Shown: positions 17,959 to 26,220 of the stretch, piece by piece
Layout: the number at the start of each line of letters is the position of its first letter
Numbering within the stretch: the first letter of the stretch is position 1
Source of the DNA: Periweissella beninensis
GTDB lineage: Bacteria > Bacillota > Bacilli > Lactobacillales > Lactobacillaceae
DNA length: 64,000 bases
Direction: 5' to 3'
NCBI RefSeq assembly: GCF_016908275.1
Contig: NZ_JAFBDN010000004.1
Span: forward strand, 1 to 64,000
Program-made: the position numbers and the translations under genes
Notes under the pieces: generated by a model
The model's database searches: none
Told to the model about the DNA's origin: nothing
What the model saw: only the letters and a program-made list of their open reading frames with translations

Positions 17959-19320
17959 TTATGCATCTAATTTTTTATATATACGATTTTGGTCAATTAA
18001 GATATAGATTGAAGCTAAGATAGCAATAGCCGCTGCCCCATAGACAATAAAGTTACCTGCTGTCCAACCATAAACTTGAACAACCCAGCCAATAATCAAG
18101 GTTGCTGTAACCTCACCAATAATATATTGACAAAAGCCCATCGTTCCAGTTGACATGCCAACGGCAAATTTAGGGACGGCTTCATTGACCATTAAGCCAA
18201 CAATTGTTGCTGGCGCATAGATAAATGTCCCCATTAAAATCAATACAACAATAATGACTTTATGATCGGTTGCTACAAAATAGGTAATCAAGCAAATTAA
18301 CATCGCAATTAAAGAAAATAAAACCATTATTGCACGGCGTCCCTTTAATAAATCGGTGATATAACCAATAATAATGACGCCTGGGACTGCTGCTAATTCA
18401 AAGATACCGGTTAACCATTTAGCTGTGGCATTATCAAATCCTTTCACGTTCACTAAATAATTAGGAATCCACGACATGATACCATAGCGAACGACATAAA
18501 TGGCAACCGACGCAATGATAACAGCCCAGACCAATTTATTTTTCAAAATATAATCAACAAAAATTTTGAAAATAGAATCGCTATTAACATCCCCGCTGAC
18601 TTCTTCACCATCTTTGATAATAACTTTATCGCCTGAATAGTCTTCGATTGTGGGTAAGCCTTGCGTTGTTGGTCGATCAGAGCCTAAAAACCAGACGATT
18701 AAACCAATAATAATAGAAACGATGGATGCTGTCCAAAAACTCCACTGCAAGGAAGCACCAAATAATAAAGCTGAAAGATTAATTACCGCGACACACATAA
18801 AGGCTCCCGCATTGTGCGCAGATGACCAAATTGAGTATGCTGTCCCACGAGCCATCAAAGATCCTTTGCCAATACGACCAAACCAGAGAGCTACCAAACG
18901 TTGACAAGCGGCAGCACCCATACCTTGCATAATTGAATTAAGTAACATTAACACGACAATGACATAAAAATTTTTGGTTGTGCCATAAAAGGCATTAATA
19001 ATAGCCGATACAATTAAACCAGTTGCAACGTAACGATTAGGGTTAGCACGATCAGCAAGGGTCCCCATAATCAACTTAGAGATTCCATAACCAATACCAA
19101 ACATTGATAAAATGGTTCCAATTTGGCCCATTGAAAAGCCATATGCTTTGGCAATATCATTTTGTTGAACGGTAAAGATTAACCGAATAATATAATAGCC
19201 AATATAGACAACTGATGTGGATATAATGACACGTAACTGCCAGATTTTAAAGGTTTTGGCAATATCTTTTTCCGGGACTTTTTCAACTGCATCGGGTGCA
19301 GGTTTTAAAAAAGAAATCAT
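17959..19320 (-). CDS. OPA-family sugar-phosphate/glycerol-3-phosphate antiporter (MFS)
   Basis: The 453-residue protein has 12 hydrophobic segments and is of the GlpT/UhpT type. Supporting stretches are GYYIIRLIFTVQQNDIAKAYG, GYGISKLIMGTLADRANP and the 4-5 region CQRLVALWFGR. These carriers exchange organic phosphates for inorganic phosphate. GGAGA lies before the ATG, and an exceptional palindrome containing a perfect cre core lies 15-52 bases upstream. CcpA-mediated carbon control is therefore likely. It is inverted relative to the flanking cassettes. Confidence 0.85.
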   Translation of the reverse strand: MISFLKPAPDAVEKVPEKDIAKTFKIWQLRVIISTSVVYIGYYIIRLIFTVQQNDIAKAYGFSMGQIGTILSMFGIGYGISKLIMGTLADRANPNRYVATGLIVSAIINAFYGTTKNFYVIVVLMLLNSIMQGMGAAACQRLVALWFGRIGKGSLMARGTAYSIWSSAHNAGAFMCVAVINLSALLFGASLQWSFWTASIVSIIIGLIVWFLGSDRPTTQGLPTIEDYSGDKVIIKDGEEVSGDVNSDSIFKIFVDYILKNKLVWAVIIASVAIYVVRYGIMSWIPNYLVNVKGFDNATAKWLTGIFELAAVPGVIIIGYITDLLKGRRAIMVLFSLIAMLICLITYFVATDHKVIIVVLILMGTFIYAPATIVGLMVNEAVPKFAVGMSTGTMGFCQYIIGEVTATLIIGWVVQVYGWTAGNFIVYGAAAIAILASIYILIDQNRIYKKLDA

Positions 19321-19334
19321 ATTAGTCTCCTATC

Positions 19335-19372
19335 TTAAAATGTTTTTGTAAACGTTTACAAAAACATTTTAA
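19335..19372 (-). promoter_or_regulatory. 38-bp perfect palindrome with cre (CcpA) core
   Basis: The core TTGTAAACGTTTACAA matches the cre consensus. The dyad continues without mismatch to 38 bp in total, symmetric about 19353/19354. It lies immediately upstream of the sugar-phosphate transporter ribosome binding site, an efficient roadblock or operator position. The longer symmetry could also fold as RNA. Confidence 0.8.
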
Positions 19373-19822
19373 CACTTTTTTAAGCATTAAATCTACTAAA
19401 GTATGCAAAATATACAGGTTATGCAAGTGTGTTAAATTAGTGAAATTTTAGTGCACTACACCTATAGGTATTAGGTTTTATATGAGGTACTATTAACCTC
19501 TGGCATTTTAACGATAATTTAATCGTTGATGTAAGCTATTTTAATAAAAAAATCCGTATATTTTACTATAGTGTAACTTAAAAGGGTAGTTGATTATAAA
19601 ATTATTCAGCAAAAATGGGTATGTATATTAGTTAGTATAAAAACTAATACTAATATTTAATATAGTCTAAGTACTAATATTTTAAATTTACCTAGTTAAA
19701 ATTTATTATTTATTTGTTGTTGGATACATTCTACTTTATAATTAGGTGAGACTAAAATATAGATTATTTGATTACTATATTTAATGTGTATTAGGTATAT
19801 GACAGAGGGAGAATAACAGATT
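19373..19822. other. intergenic region before the DpnII-type operon
   Basis: About 450 very AT-rich bases without a convincing gene. It holds a direct repeat TACTAATATTT at 19648-19658 and 19672-19682, an overlapping inverted TTAGTAT/ATACTAA, and a promoter (19714-19742). These repeats may be operator sites, but no controller (C) protein gene is present. Confidence 0.5.
19714..19742 (+). promoter_or_regulatory. promoter of the DpnII-type operon
   Basis: TTGTTG (19714-19719), a 17-base spacer and TATAAT (19737-19742), about 80 bases before the first methyltransferase start. Confidence 0.6.
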
Positions 19823-20689
19823 TTGATTAAAAGTGATAATAGAACTAATCGTTTGGTTATCAATCCATTTATAAAATGGGTTGGTGGAAAAAGGCAATTA
19901 CTTCCGGAGTTAAATAAATATATACCAGTAAATTTTAAAAATTATTATGAACCATTTTTAGGGGGTGGGGCATTTTTACTGAACCTACAACCTAAAAAAG
20001 CAATAGTTAATGATTATAACGAAGAATTAATTATTACTTGGAAGATAGTTAAAGAGAAACCGGAAGAATTACTACAATTATTGGAAATACACCAAAAAAA
20101 TAACTCCAAAGAGTACTACCTTGATTTGAGACAAACAGATCGTAATGGGACACTTGAAAAAATGACAGACGTTGAACGCGCAGCCAGATTCATTTATATG
20201 ATAAAAACTGGCTTTAATGGAATGTGGCGTGTTAATAAGCAGGGACAAAATAATATTCCTTATGGAAAATATAAAAATCCGTTAATAGCAGATCGAGAAA
20301 CAGTTTTTAAAGTTTCTAATTATCTAAATGGAAATGACATAAATTTTTTTAGTGGTGATTATAAAAGTGTTTTAGATGAAGCCGACACAGGTGATTTTGT
20401 TTATTTTGATCCGCCATATATACCTTTAACTAAGACTAGTTCCTTTACGTCATATTCTGCTGAATTTGGTTATAAGGAACAAGTTGAATTAAGGGATATG
20501 TTTAAAAAATTACATGAAAAAAATGTAAGTGTATTACTGTCTAATTCAGACGTACCATTGATATATGATCTGTATTCAAATATTGAAGGAATAACCATAA
20601 ACAAAGTTGTAGCAAATAGAAGTGTTGGCGCGAATAGTTCGAGTCGCCACAAGGTTGGAGAAGTACTTATTACAAATATTGAGGTTTAA
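19823..20689 (+). CDS. dpnM: Dam-type adenine methyltransferase, M1.DpnII-like (GATC)
   Basis: The 288-residue protein begins with TTG after GAGGGAG. It has the SAM-binding motif FIKWVGGKRQLL and FLGGGAFLLNL near the N-terminus and the catalytic DPPY motif near residue 194, the alpha-class order of Dam/DpnM enzymes. It methylates adenine in GATC and protects host DNA from the endonuclease encoded two genes downstream. The gap to the next gene is 6 bases. Confidence 0.92.
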   Translation: MIKSDNRTNRLVINPFIKWVGGKRQLLPELNKYIPVNFKNYYEPFLGGGAFLLNLQPKKAIVNDYNEELIITWKIVKEKPEELLQLLEIHQKNNSKEYYLDLRQTDRNGTLEKMTDVERAARFIYMIKTGFNGMWRVNKQGQNNIPYGKYKNPLIADRETVFKVSNYLNGNDINFFSGDYKSVLDEADTGDFVYFDPPYIPLTKTSSFTSYSAEFGYKEQVELRDMFKKLHEKNVSVLLSNSDVPLIYDLYSNIEGITINKVVANRSVGANSSSRHKVGEVLITNIEV

Positions 20690-20695
20690 TAGGTA

Positions 20696-21475
20696 ATGAC
20701 AAAAAATTATTCAATTGAATATCATGATGAAGATACAAAACTAATTATTGGAAATTCAGTAAAAATTTTAAAGAATGTTCCAAATGAAACTTTCGACTTA
20801 ATTATAGCAGACCCACCTTACTTTCTAAGTAACAATGGATTTAGTAATAGTGGTGGGAAAAGAGTATCTGTAAATAAGGGAGATTGGGATAAAAATGATA
20901 ATCCTGAGGCCTTTTATACTGAATTTTTAATTCAAGCAAATAGAGTCCTCAAAAATAATGGCACCTTGTGGATTTTTGGAACAATGCATAATATATACTT
21001 ATTAGGTTATTTATTGCAAAAAAATAATTGGAAAATATTAAATAATATTACTTGGCAAAAAACAAATCCAGCGCCTAATTTAAGTAGACGAATGTTTACA
21101 CATTCAACAGAAACTATTTTATGGGTAAAAAAGCAAGAAGGACGCCAAAAGTTTAACTATGATAATTTGCGTGAACTAAATGATGGTAAACAGATGAAGG
21201 ATGTTTGGATGACTAGTACTACTTCTAGCTTAGAAAAAAAATTTGGGAAGCATCCAACTCAAAAACCACTTGCTTTATTAAAAAGAATTATCCTAGCCTC
21301 AACTTCTGAAAATGATTTAATTCTTGATCCTTTTCTTGGTAGTGGAACGACAGCAGTAGCAGCAAAATTATTAAAAAGAAAATTAGTAGGCATTGATATT
21401 GAATCGGAATATATGACTATTGCAAAAGCAAGAATAACTAATATAAGCCAAGCGTATGAAGGGAAAATTACTTAA
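20696..21475 (+). CDS. dpnA: second adenine methyltransferase, M2.DpnII (DpnA)-like
   Basis: The 259-residue beta-class N6-adenine methyltransferase has catalytic DPPY at about residue 39 and the FxGxG-type motif DPFLGSGTTAVAA near 215. DpnA in the pneumococcal DpnII system methylates GATC also in single-stranded DNA and protects incoming transforming DNA. The order dpnM-dpnA-dpnB here is the same. There is 16 bp to the endonuclease gene. Confidence 0.9.
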   Translation: MTKNYSIEYHDEDTKLIIGNSVKILKNVPNETFDLIIADPPYFLSNNGFSNSGGKRVSVNKGDWDKNDNPEAFYTEFLIQANRVLKNNGTLWIFGTMHNIYLLGYLLQKNNWKILNNITWQKTNPAPNLSRRMFTHSTETILWVKKQEGRQKFNYDNLRELNDGKQMKDVWMTSTTSSLEKKFGKHPTQKPLALLKRIILASTSENDLILDPFLGSGTTAVAAKLLKRKLVGIDIESEYMTIAKARITNISQAYEGKIT

Positions 21476-21491
21476 TTTTTAGTAAAATATT

Positions 21492-22421
21492 ATGAAGAAT
21501 ATAACACTGCAATCCTATTTAGCACTAAATGATGAAGAAAAATTCGATTATTTTTTTAAAACAAGACAGAACCTAGCTCTACCTGCAAATTACTGGATAA
21601 ATTTTGAAACAGTTAGGAACAATAGTGAAAAGTATGGTCCTGATATATTTACACTAGATTATTTAATTGGTAAAAATGATAGTGAACTAGATTACTTTTT
21701 TCGGAGCCGTCCTAATTTGTTAAAGTTGGTTCCACAACTATTAGGAATAAGAGATAATAAGTTTGAAAAACCTAATTCAGAAAAAATATTAAAAGTAGAA
21801 GGACTTGAAGGTGAATATTTATTAAATTTCAAAACAATTGATGAAAAGAATATAGACTTTTATTTGAAATTTATTCGTGAGTCTGGTCTAGGTTGGCTAT
21901 TGCTAAAGGGAACATCAAAATCAATCAAAGACTATTCAACGGGTGTTGAAGCAGGTATGGATAGTAATGGTCGTAAAAATCGAAGTGGCCAAAGAGGTGA
22001 ACTTTTTATCGAAACTCTTTTAAAAGAATTAGCTAATAAGTATCATTTTGAGTGGAAAGGTCAAACCAACTACACACATATAGAAAAAGTATATAACACC
22101 AAGCTTGATGTTAGGTTAGAAAATGTTAGGTTTGATGGTAGTTTGTATGATAGACATAATGGTAAATTATATTTATTTGAAATAAATAATTTTTCATCAC
22201 AAGGTTCTAAACTAAAAGCTAGTGGTGGTGAATTTAGTTTACGCCAGCAAATATTCAATAAATCTAACTGTGAGTTTATCTATATAACTGATGGACAAGG
22301 ATGGGATTCAGATGCTAGTCATTTAAAAGCAATTTTGAGATCAATAAAATATGTTTTTAATTTTAATATGATTCAAGAGGGTTATATTGACGAACTAATT
22401 TCAAAAATTTCCAATACTTAA
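21492..22421 (+). CDS. dpnB: DpnII-like type II restriction endonuclease (GATC)
   Basis: The 309-residue protein follows the two methyltransferases. Residues about 140-300 show the family core GLGWLLLKGTSKSIKDYSTGVEAGMDSNGRKNRSGQRGELF-like pattern and an E-x-N stretch (LFEINNFSSQGSKLKASGGEF) typical of R.DpnII/MboI relatives. It cuts unmethylated GATC. The reading frame is intact, so the system is probably active. A strong terminator follows. Confidence 0.9.
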   Translation: MKNITLQSYLALNDEEKFDYFFKTRQNLALPANYWINFETVRNNSEKYGPDIFTLDYLIGKNDSELDYFFRSRPNLLKLVPQLLGIRDNKFEKPNSEKILKVEGLEGEYLLNFKTIDEKNIDFYLKFIRESGLGWLLLKGTSKSIKDYSTGVEAGMDSNGRKNRSGQRGELFIETLLKELANKYHFEWKGQTNYTHIEKVYNTKLDVRLENVRFDGSLYDRHNGKLYLFEINNFSSQGSKLKASGGEFSLRQQIFNKSNCEFIYITDGQGWDSDASHLKAILRSIKYVFNFNMIQEGYIDELISKISNT

Positions 22422-22430
22422 GCACCAAGT

Positions 22431-22464
22431 AAACGCCTAACTTGAAATAGTTAGGCGTTTTTTT
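22431..22464 (+). terminator. rho-independent terminator of the DpnII operon
   Basis: AAACGCCTAAC pairs perfectly with GTTAGGCGTTT around an 8-base loop, followed by a T run. Confidence 0.9.
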
Positions 22465-22588
22465 GAAAAATAAACTAATTAAAATATAAAAAATATTTAT
22501 TTTAAACACGTAAAGATATATAATTACAACATAACTCTATATTATTATTTAATAATAAGATATAAAATTAATATTTTTAGGAGGAAAT

Positions 22589-23389
22589 ATGTTTATTGGC
22601 AATGTAATAAATATATTAATGGTAATACTAGGCATAATTTTTGTTATTGCATGCAGTGGAAGCATGCTCTATTATTGGCGCAAGAGAATAACAAAAGTCG
22701 ATATCATTGATGATGAAAATATTCTACTGAGATACTTTGTACAACCACAATTCAATAATTTTGGTGATCTGATAGGTTATGAATGTCTAATAAGAGAAAA
22801 AAATGATAAAAATGAATGGAAATTACCAATAGATTTTAATCATTTATCTTTAAAAAAAAGTATTATTTTACTGGAAGATATTTTAGATAAATTACCTAAC
22901 AATGCTGTCAATATTTCAATAAATTTACAGTATTCACAATTAATAAGTGCTAATTTTAGATATTTTATTCGTTGGGCAATTGCTAAAGTAAGTACTAGAA
23001 ATTTAATAATAGAATGTTCAGTTGATGAATTAGTGAAAAACATAAAGCTAGAAAGAAATATAAAGCTTGGTAAAGAATACGGTATGCAACTAGCTATCAA
23101 TAATTTAAATTCATCATATGGTTCATTAGCTAAAATTGAGTGGCTTTTACCTGAAATTGATATTTTAAAGGTTTCAATTAAATATTTTAAAAAAGCTAAT
23201 GAAGATGATTGGTTAGATTTAAATTTAGGTTTCTGGACAAAATTTGCAAAACAAAAAAATATTAGATTGATATTAGTAGGAATTGAAACTGCCGAAGATA
23301 AAGATTTAGCTGAAAAATTAAGAATAAATTTGCGACAAGGATATTTTTTTGGAAAACCAATTGATGTTTATGATTTAAATAATATATGA
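22589..23389 (+). CDS. membrane-anchored degenerate EAL-domain protein
   Basis: The 266-residue protein has an N-terminal membrane segment (about 5-28) and an EAL fold (about 48-260). Kept: ECLIR for EALxR, N in VNISINLQYSQL, E in IIECS, K in DILKVS, Q in QGYFFGKP. Lost: the DDFG metal-binding pair is NNLN, and the Glu of AEGVE is Val (LVGIET). Phosphodiesterase activity is therefore unlikely, and a receptor or regulatory role like other inactive EAL proteins is more plausible. AGGAGGA precedes the ATG. A membrane protein and a glycan synthase follow closely, suggesting control of polysaccharide synthesis. Confidence 0.82.
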   Translation: MFIGNVINILMVILGIIFVIACSGSMLYYWRKRITKVDIIDDENILLRYFVQPQFNNFGDLIGYECLIREKNDKNEWKLPIDFNHLSLKKSIILLEDILDKLPNNAVNISINLQYSQLISANFRYFIRWAIAKVSTRNLIIECSVDELVKNIKLERNIKLGKEYGMQLAINNLNSSYGSLAKIEWLLPEIDILKVSIKYFKKANEDDWLDLNLGFWTKFAKQKNIRLILVGIETAEDKDLAEKLRINLRQGYFFGKPIDVYDLNNI

Positions 23390-23393
23390 ATTT

Positions 23394-23876
23394 GTGAGTG
23401 AAAAAATGAAAAAAAAATACACTGATTTATATTTTGAAAAAGGAAATATCTTGACTAAAATATGGCAAACAATTGTAATGATTATTGGCTGGGGATGTAT
23501 TTTTCTACCTATTTATTTAGTCTATAAGCTCATAACGACTAAAAATAATATAGAATTTTTCAAAATAAGTAATTACGCAGATGTTTTAAAACAATTTGAG
23601 TTAGTAACGATTATATTAATTTTCACTTTTATTATAGTTATAATTTTTTGTGTAAGTCTTACTTTTATTCAAAATACCAGAAAAACCAATACTTCTGATC
23701 ATTGGCCAATGTTTAATCCAATTGACCAACAAGAGAAAGAACTAATTTTTGCAAAAATTGTTGATAAAAGATTTGGAACAAAGGAATTCAGAGAAAATAT
23801 AAATTATTATGAAGTCGATGAATCGCAAAATTTCGAAGTCGATGAATTATTTTATACATTGAAAAAAGAGAAGTAG
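23394..23876 (+). CDS. two-segment membrane protein of the glycan-synthase locus
   Basis: The protein has up to 160 residues, from GTG 23394 or ATG 23406. Two hydrophobic helices lie near 22-46 and 70-98, followed by an acidic soluble C-terminus (about 60 residues). I do not recognise a family. It lies between the EAL protein (4 bases upstream) and the glycosyltransferase (10 bases downstream), so it is likely a partner subunit of a polysaccharide synthase, as with the small membrane subunits of PgaC/IcaA systems. This is inference from position. Confidence 0.65.
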   Translation: MSEKMKKKYTDLYFEKGNILTKIWQTIVMIIGWGCIFLPIYLVYKLITTKNNIEFFKISNYADVLKQFELVTIILIFTFIIVIIFCVSLTFIQNTRKTNTSDHWPMFNPIDQQEKELIFAKIVDKRFGTKEFRENINYYEVDESQNFEVDELFYTLKKEK

Positions 23877-23886
23877 GTAGATAGTT

Positions 23887-25155
23887 TTGACAATATACAG
23901 TGCTTTAATTCTTTTATTTTGTTTATATCCAGTGATTGGTGCAGGGGCATGGTTTGCTGGTTCTTTATGTTACGCCTTCTTAAAAAAAGATAAAGAAGAT
24001 ACCTGGCAAATCCTTAAAATTAATGAACAACCATTAATTTCAATATTAATTGCTGCACACAATGAAGATAAAGTTATCAAAAAAACAATTGAATATTTAG
24101 TTAATGATCTAAATTACTCAAATTATGAAATTTTAGTTATTGATGATGCATCAACTGATAAAACACCAGAAATTTTAGCTGATTTACAAGGTAAATATTC
24201 TTTTTTAAGAGTTATAAAAGTCAGAAAAAATATGGGTAAAGCGCATGCATTAAATATTGGAATGTGTTTTGCTAAGAGCCAATATATTTTAAGTAATGAT
24301 GCAGATACAATTCCCGAACCTGATTCATTAATGAAATATGCCAACATTGTTGTTAAAGAAAAAAATATGAATATCTCGGCTATTACAGCTAATATGGATG
24401 TTCAAAATAGGGATACATTGCTCGGTAAATCTCAAGTTATTGAGTTTTCTAGTATTGTAGGTGTTATAAAAAGAAGTCAAAGTGCCATTAATAACTCTTT
24501 ATATGCCTATAGTGGGGCAAGTACTTTATATAAAAAAAGTTTTTTAATCGCGGTCGGAGGTTTACGGCAAAATCGTGCTACTGAAGATATTAGTGTTGCA
24601 TGGGATCATCAACAAATTGGTGGGATACCAACATTTTCTCCAGATATATCATTTCATATGAATGTGCCTGAAAATATAAAAGATTTATATAAACAAAGAA
24701 AAAGATGGGCCAAAGGTGGGATTGAAGTCTGGGCTAGTAATACCAAAGACTTTATAATGCATCCAGTAAAAAATAGATATTATTGGACAATGTATTTTGA
24801 TGCCACAATTTCTATTTTATGGTCGATTTTTTTTGTAATAAGTACAATTGCTTATAGTTTAGCTTTCTTATATTTTATAATTAAGGGTGATTATCAAAAT
24901 ATAATGAATACTTTTGCAATTTCATGTGTTTTTGTATGTTTTGAATTTTTGATTGGAATGTTACAAATCATTGCAGGGGTTATCTTGGATAAGCAGCAAG
25001 ATAAAATTAAATATTTATTATTTGCTCCATTATATATTTTACTTTTTTGGATGATTAATCCAATTTCAATAGTAGCTACATTTATTCCAGGAATAACAAA
25101 TATTATGCAAAAACAAGGATCTGGAACTTGGGAAAGCCCATTACGAAAATACTAA
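23887..25155 (+). CDS. processive family-2 glycosyltransferase (PgaC/IcaA/BcsA-like)
   Basis: The 422-residue protein starts at TTG. It has an N-terminal membrane helix and a GT2 catalytic domain (about 45-280): ISILIAAHNED, VIDDAS (first Asp), SNDADT (DxD), TEDI, and QRKRW for the Q-x-x-R-W motif. Three or four C-terminal membrane helices follow. This is the layout of processive synthases of beta-linked glycans such as poly-N-acetylglucosamine or cellulose. The glycan cannot be told from sequence. No PilZ domain, GGDEF protein or deacetylase is in the locus. Confidence 0.85.
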   Translation: MTIYSALILLFCLYPVIGAGAWFAGSLCYAFLKKDKEDTWQILKINEQPLISILIAAHNEDKVIKKTIEYLVNDLNYSNYEILVIDDASTDKTPEILADLQGKYSFLRVIKVRKNMGKAHALNIGMCFAKSQYILSNDADTIPEPDSLMKYANIVVKEKNMNISAITANMDVQNRDTLLGKSQVIEFSSIVGVIKRSQSAINNSLYAYSGASTLYKKSFLIAVGGLRQNRATEDISVAWDHQQIGGIPTFSPDISFHMNVPENIKDLYKQRKRWAKGGIEVWASNTKDFIMHPVKNRYYWTMYFDATISILWSIFFVISTIAYSLAFLYFIIKGDYQNIMNTFAISCVFVCFEFLIGMLQIIAGVILDKQQDKIKYLLFAPLYILLFWMINPISIVATFIPGITNIMQKQGSGTWESPLRKY

Positions 25156-25288
25156 GATTAAATTTTTTTGCTTAAGGTAACATTGAAAAAAATTAGGAGA
25201 TAAATATTAAAAACCGGGTACTAATTTAAACGTACGCGGTCTTTTGCTATTCATATTTTAAAATACAAGCTATCGATAGGAGGATAAT

Positions 25289-25735
25289 ATGGAAATATTT
25301 GGTGAGCACCACTTAAATAAAAATTACTTAGTTAGAAAAGGCGCATACGCAATAATCTTTAAAGACGTAACCCGAACTAAAATTGGTCTCATTAGAGCCC
25401 ATGGTGATCAATACTTTTTACCGGGTGGGGGCATCGAGCAAAATGAAACCCCGCAAGTAACGTTGCAAAGAGAAATGTTAGAAGAATCGGGCTATACTCT
25501 AAAAAATATTAAATGGTTATGTCGGGCACAAAAATACTTTATTGCAACAATTCCCATCAAGCAGGCAATGCTTAGTGATGGCTATTTTTATCTAGCTCAA
25601 TTAGCAGATAAAAAACAATTACCCAGTGAAAATGATAATCATTTTGAATGGGTTGATGTCAATGATTACCAACGGCTTTTATTTCATGAACATCAAAGTT
25701 ACGCTGTTTCAGTAGCTTTAGCTTACTATTTATAG
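25289..25735 (+). CDS. Nudix hydrolase, first gene of cassette copy 2
   Basis: The 148-residue protein is clearly paralogous to the one at 13852. Both have NYLVRKGAYAIIFK-like starts, RAHG-x-QYFLPGGGI, the Nudix core REMLEESG and an ending in NDNHFEWV. AGGAGGA lies upstream. It is followed after 86 bases by the second Nudix gene of copy 2, the same spacing style as copy 1. Confidence 0.85.
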   Translation: MEIFGEHHLNKNYLVRKGAYAIIFKDVTRTKIGLIRAHGDQYFLPGGGIEQNETPQVTLQREMLEESGYTLKNIKWLCRAQKYFIATIPIKQAMLSDGYFYLAQLADKKQLPSENDNHFEWVDVNDYQRLLFHEHQSYAVSVALAYYL

Positions 25736-25791
25736 TTAAAATTATGATATTACAACAAATTAATTGTTATTTACTTAAATCTGATATACTT

Positions 25792-25800
25792 TAAGTAATT
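25792..25800 (+). promoter_or_regulatory. extended -10 promoter of cassette copy 2
   Basis: TG-A-TATACT lies 22 bases before ATG 25822. The 15-base block TGATATACTTTAAGT is identical to copy 1. Confidence 0.55.
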
Positions 25801-25821
25801 ATTTTATATGAGGTGAATAAG

Positions 25822-26220
25822 ATGAAAAAGGAAATTTCAGTGGTTGGAGCGGCAATTATTAAAGATCATAAGCTTTTAGCGGCTAAAAGATCAGTTGGCA
25901 GGTCTTTGGGTGGATATTGGGAATTTCCAGGTGGTAAAATTGAAAAAGATGAAACTGCTGAAGCAGCACTAAAGAGAGAAATATTTGAAGAATTTGGAGC
26001 TAAATCAACTATACTGAAAAAACTAGATCAAATTTTTTCTAAGGAGTATGATTTTGGTACAGTTATGCTCGAAGTTATATATGCTGAATTGGATTCAGAA
26101 ATTATTAAAACAATTGAACATGATGAGCTAAAATGGGTTAGTGAAACCGAAGCCCAGCAATTGAATTGGGCCCCAACTGATATTCCAGCAATTGCTGAAT
26201 TAATTAGTAAGGGGTTTTAA
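25822..26220 (+). CDS. MutT-like Nudix hydrolase, second gene of cassette copy 2
   Basis: The 132-residue paralogue of the protein at 14410 has the same EFPGGKIEK entry and Nudix core REIFEEFGAKS. ATG 25822 is preferred over the in-frame GTG at 25813, which lies inside the ribosome binding site. The stop TAA is directly followed by the helicase ATG, so the genes are coupled. Confidence 0.88.
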   Translation: MKKEISVVGAAIIKDHKLLAAKRSVGRSLGGYWEFPGGKIEKDETAEAALKREIFEEFGAKSTILKKLDQIFSKEYDFGTVMLEVIYAELDSEIIKTIEHDELKWVSETEAQQLNWAPTDIPAIAELISKGF

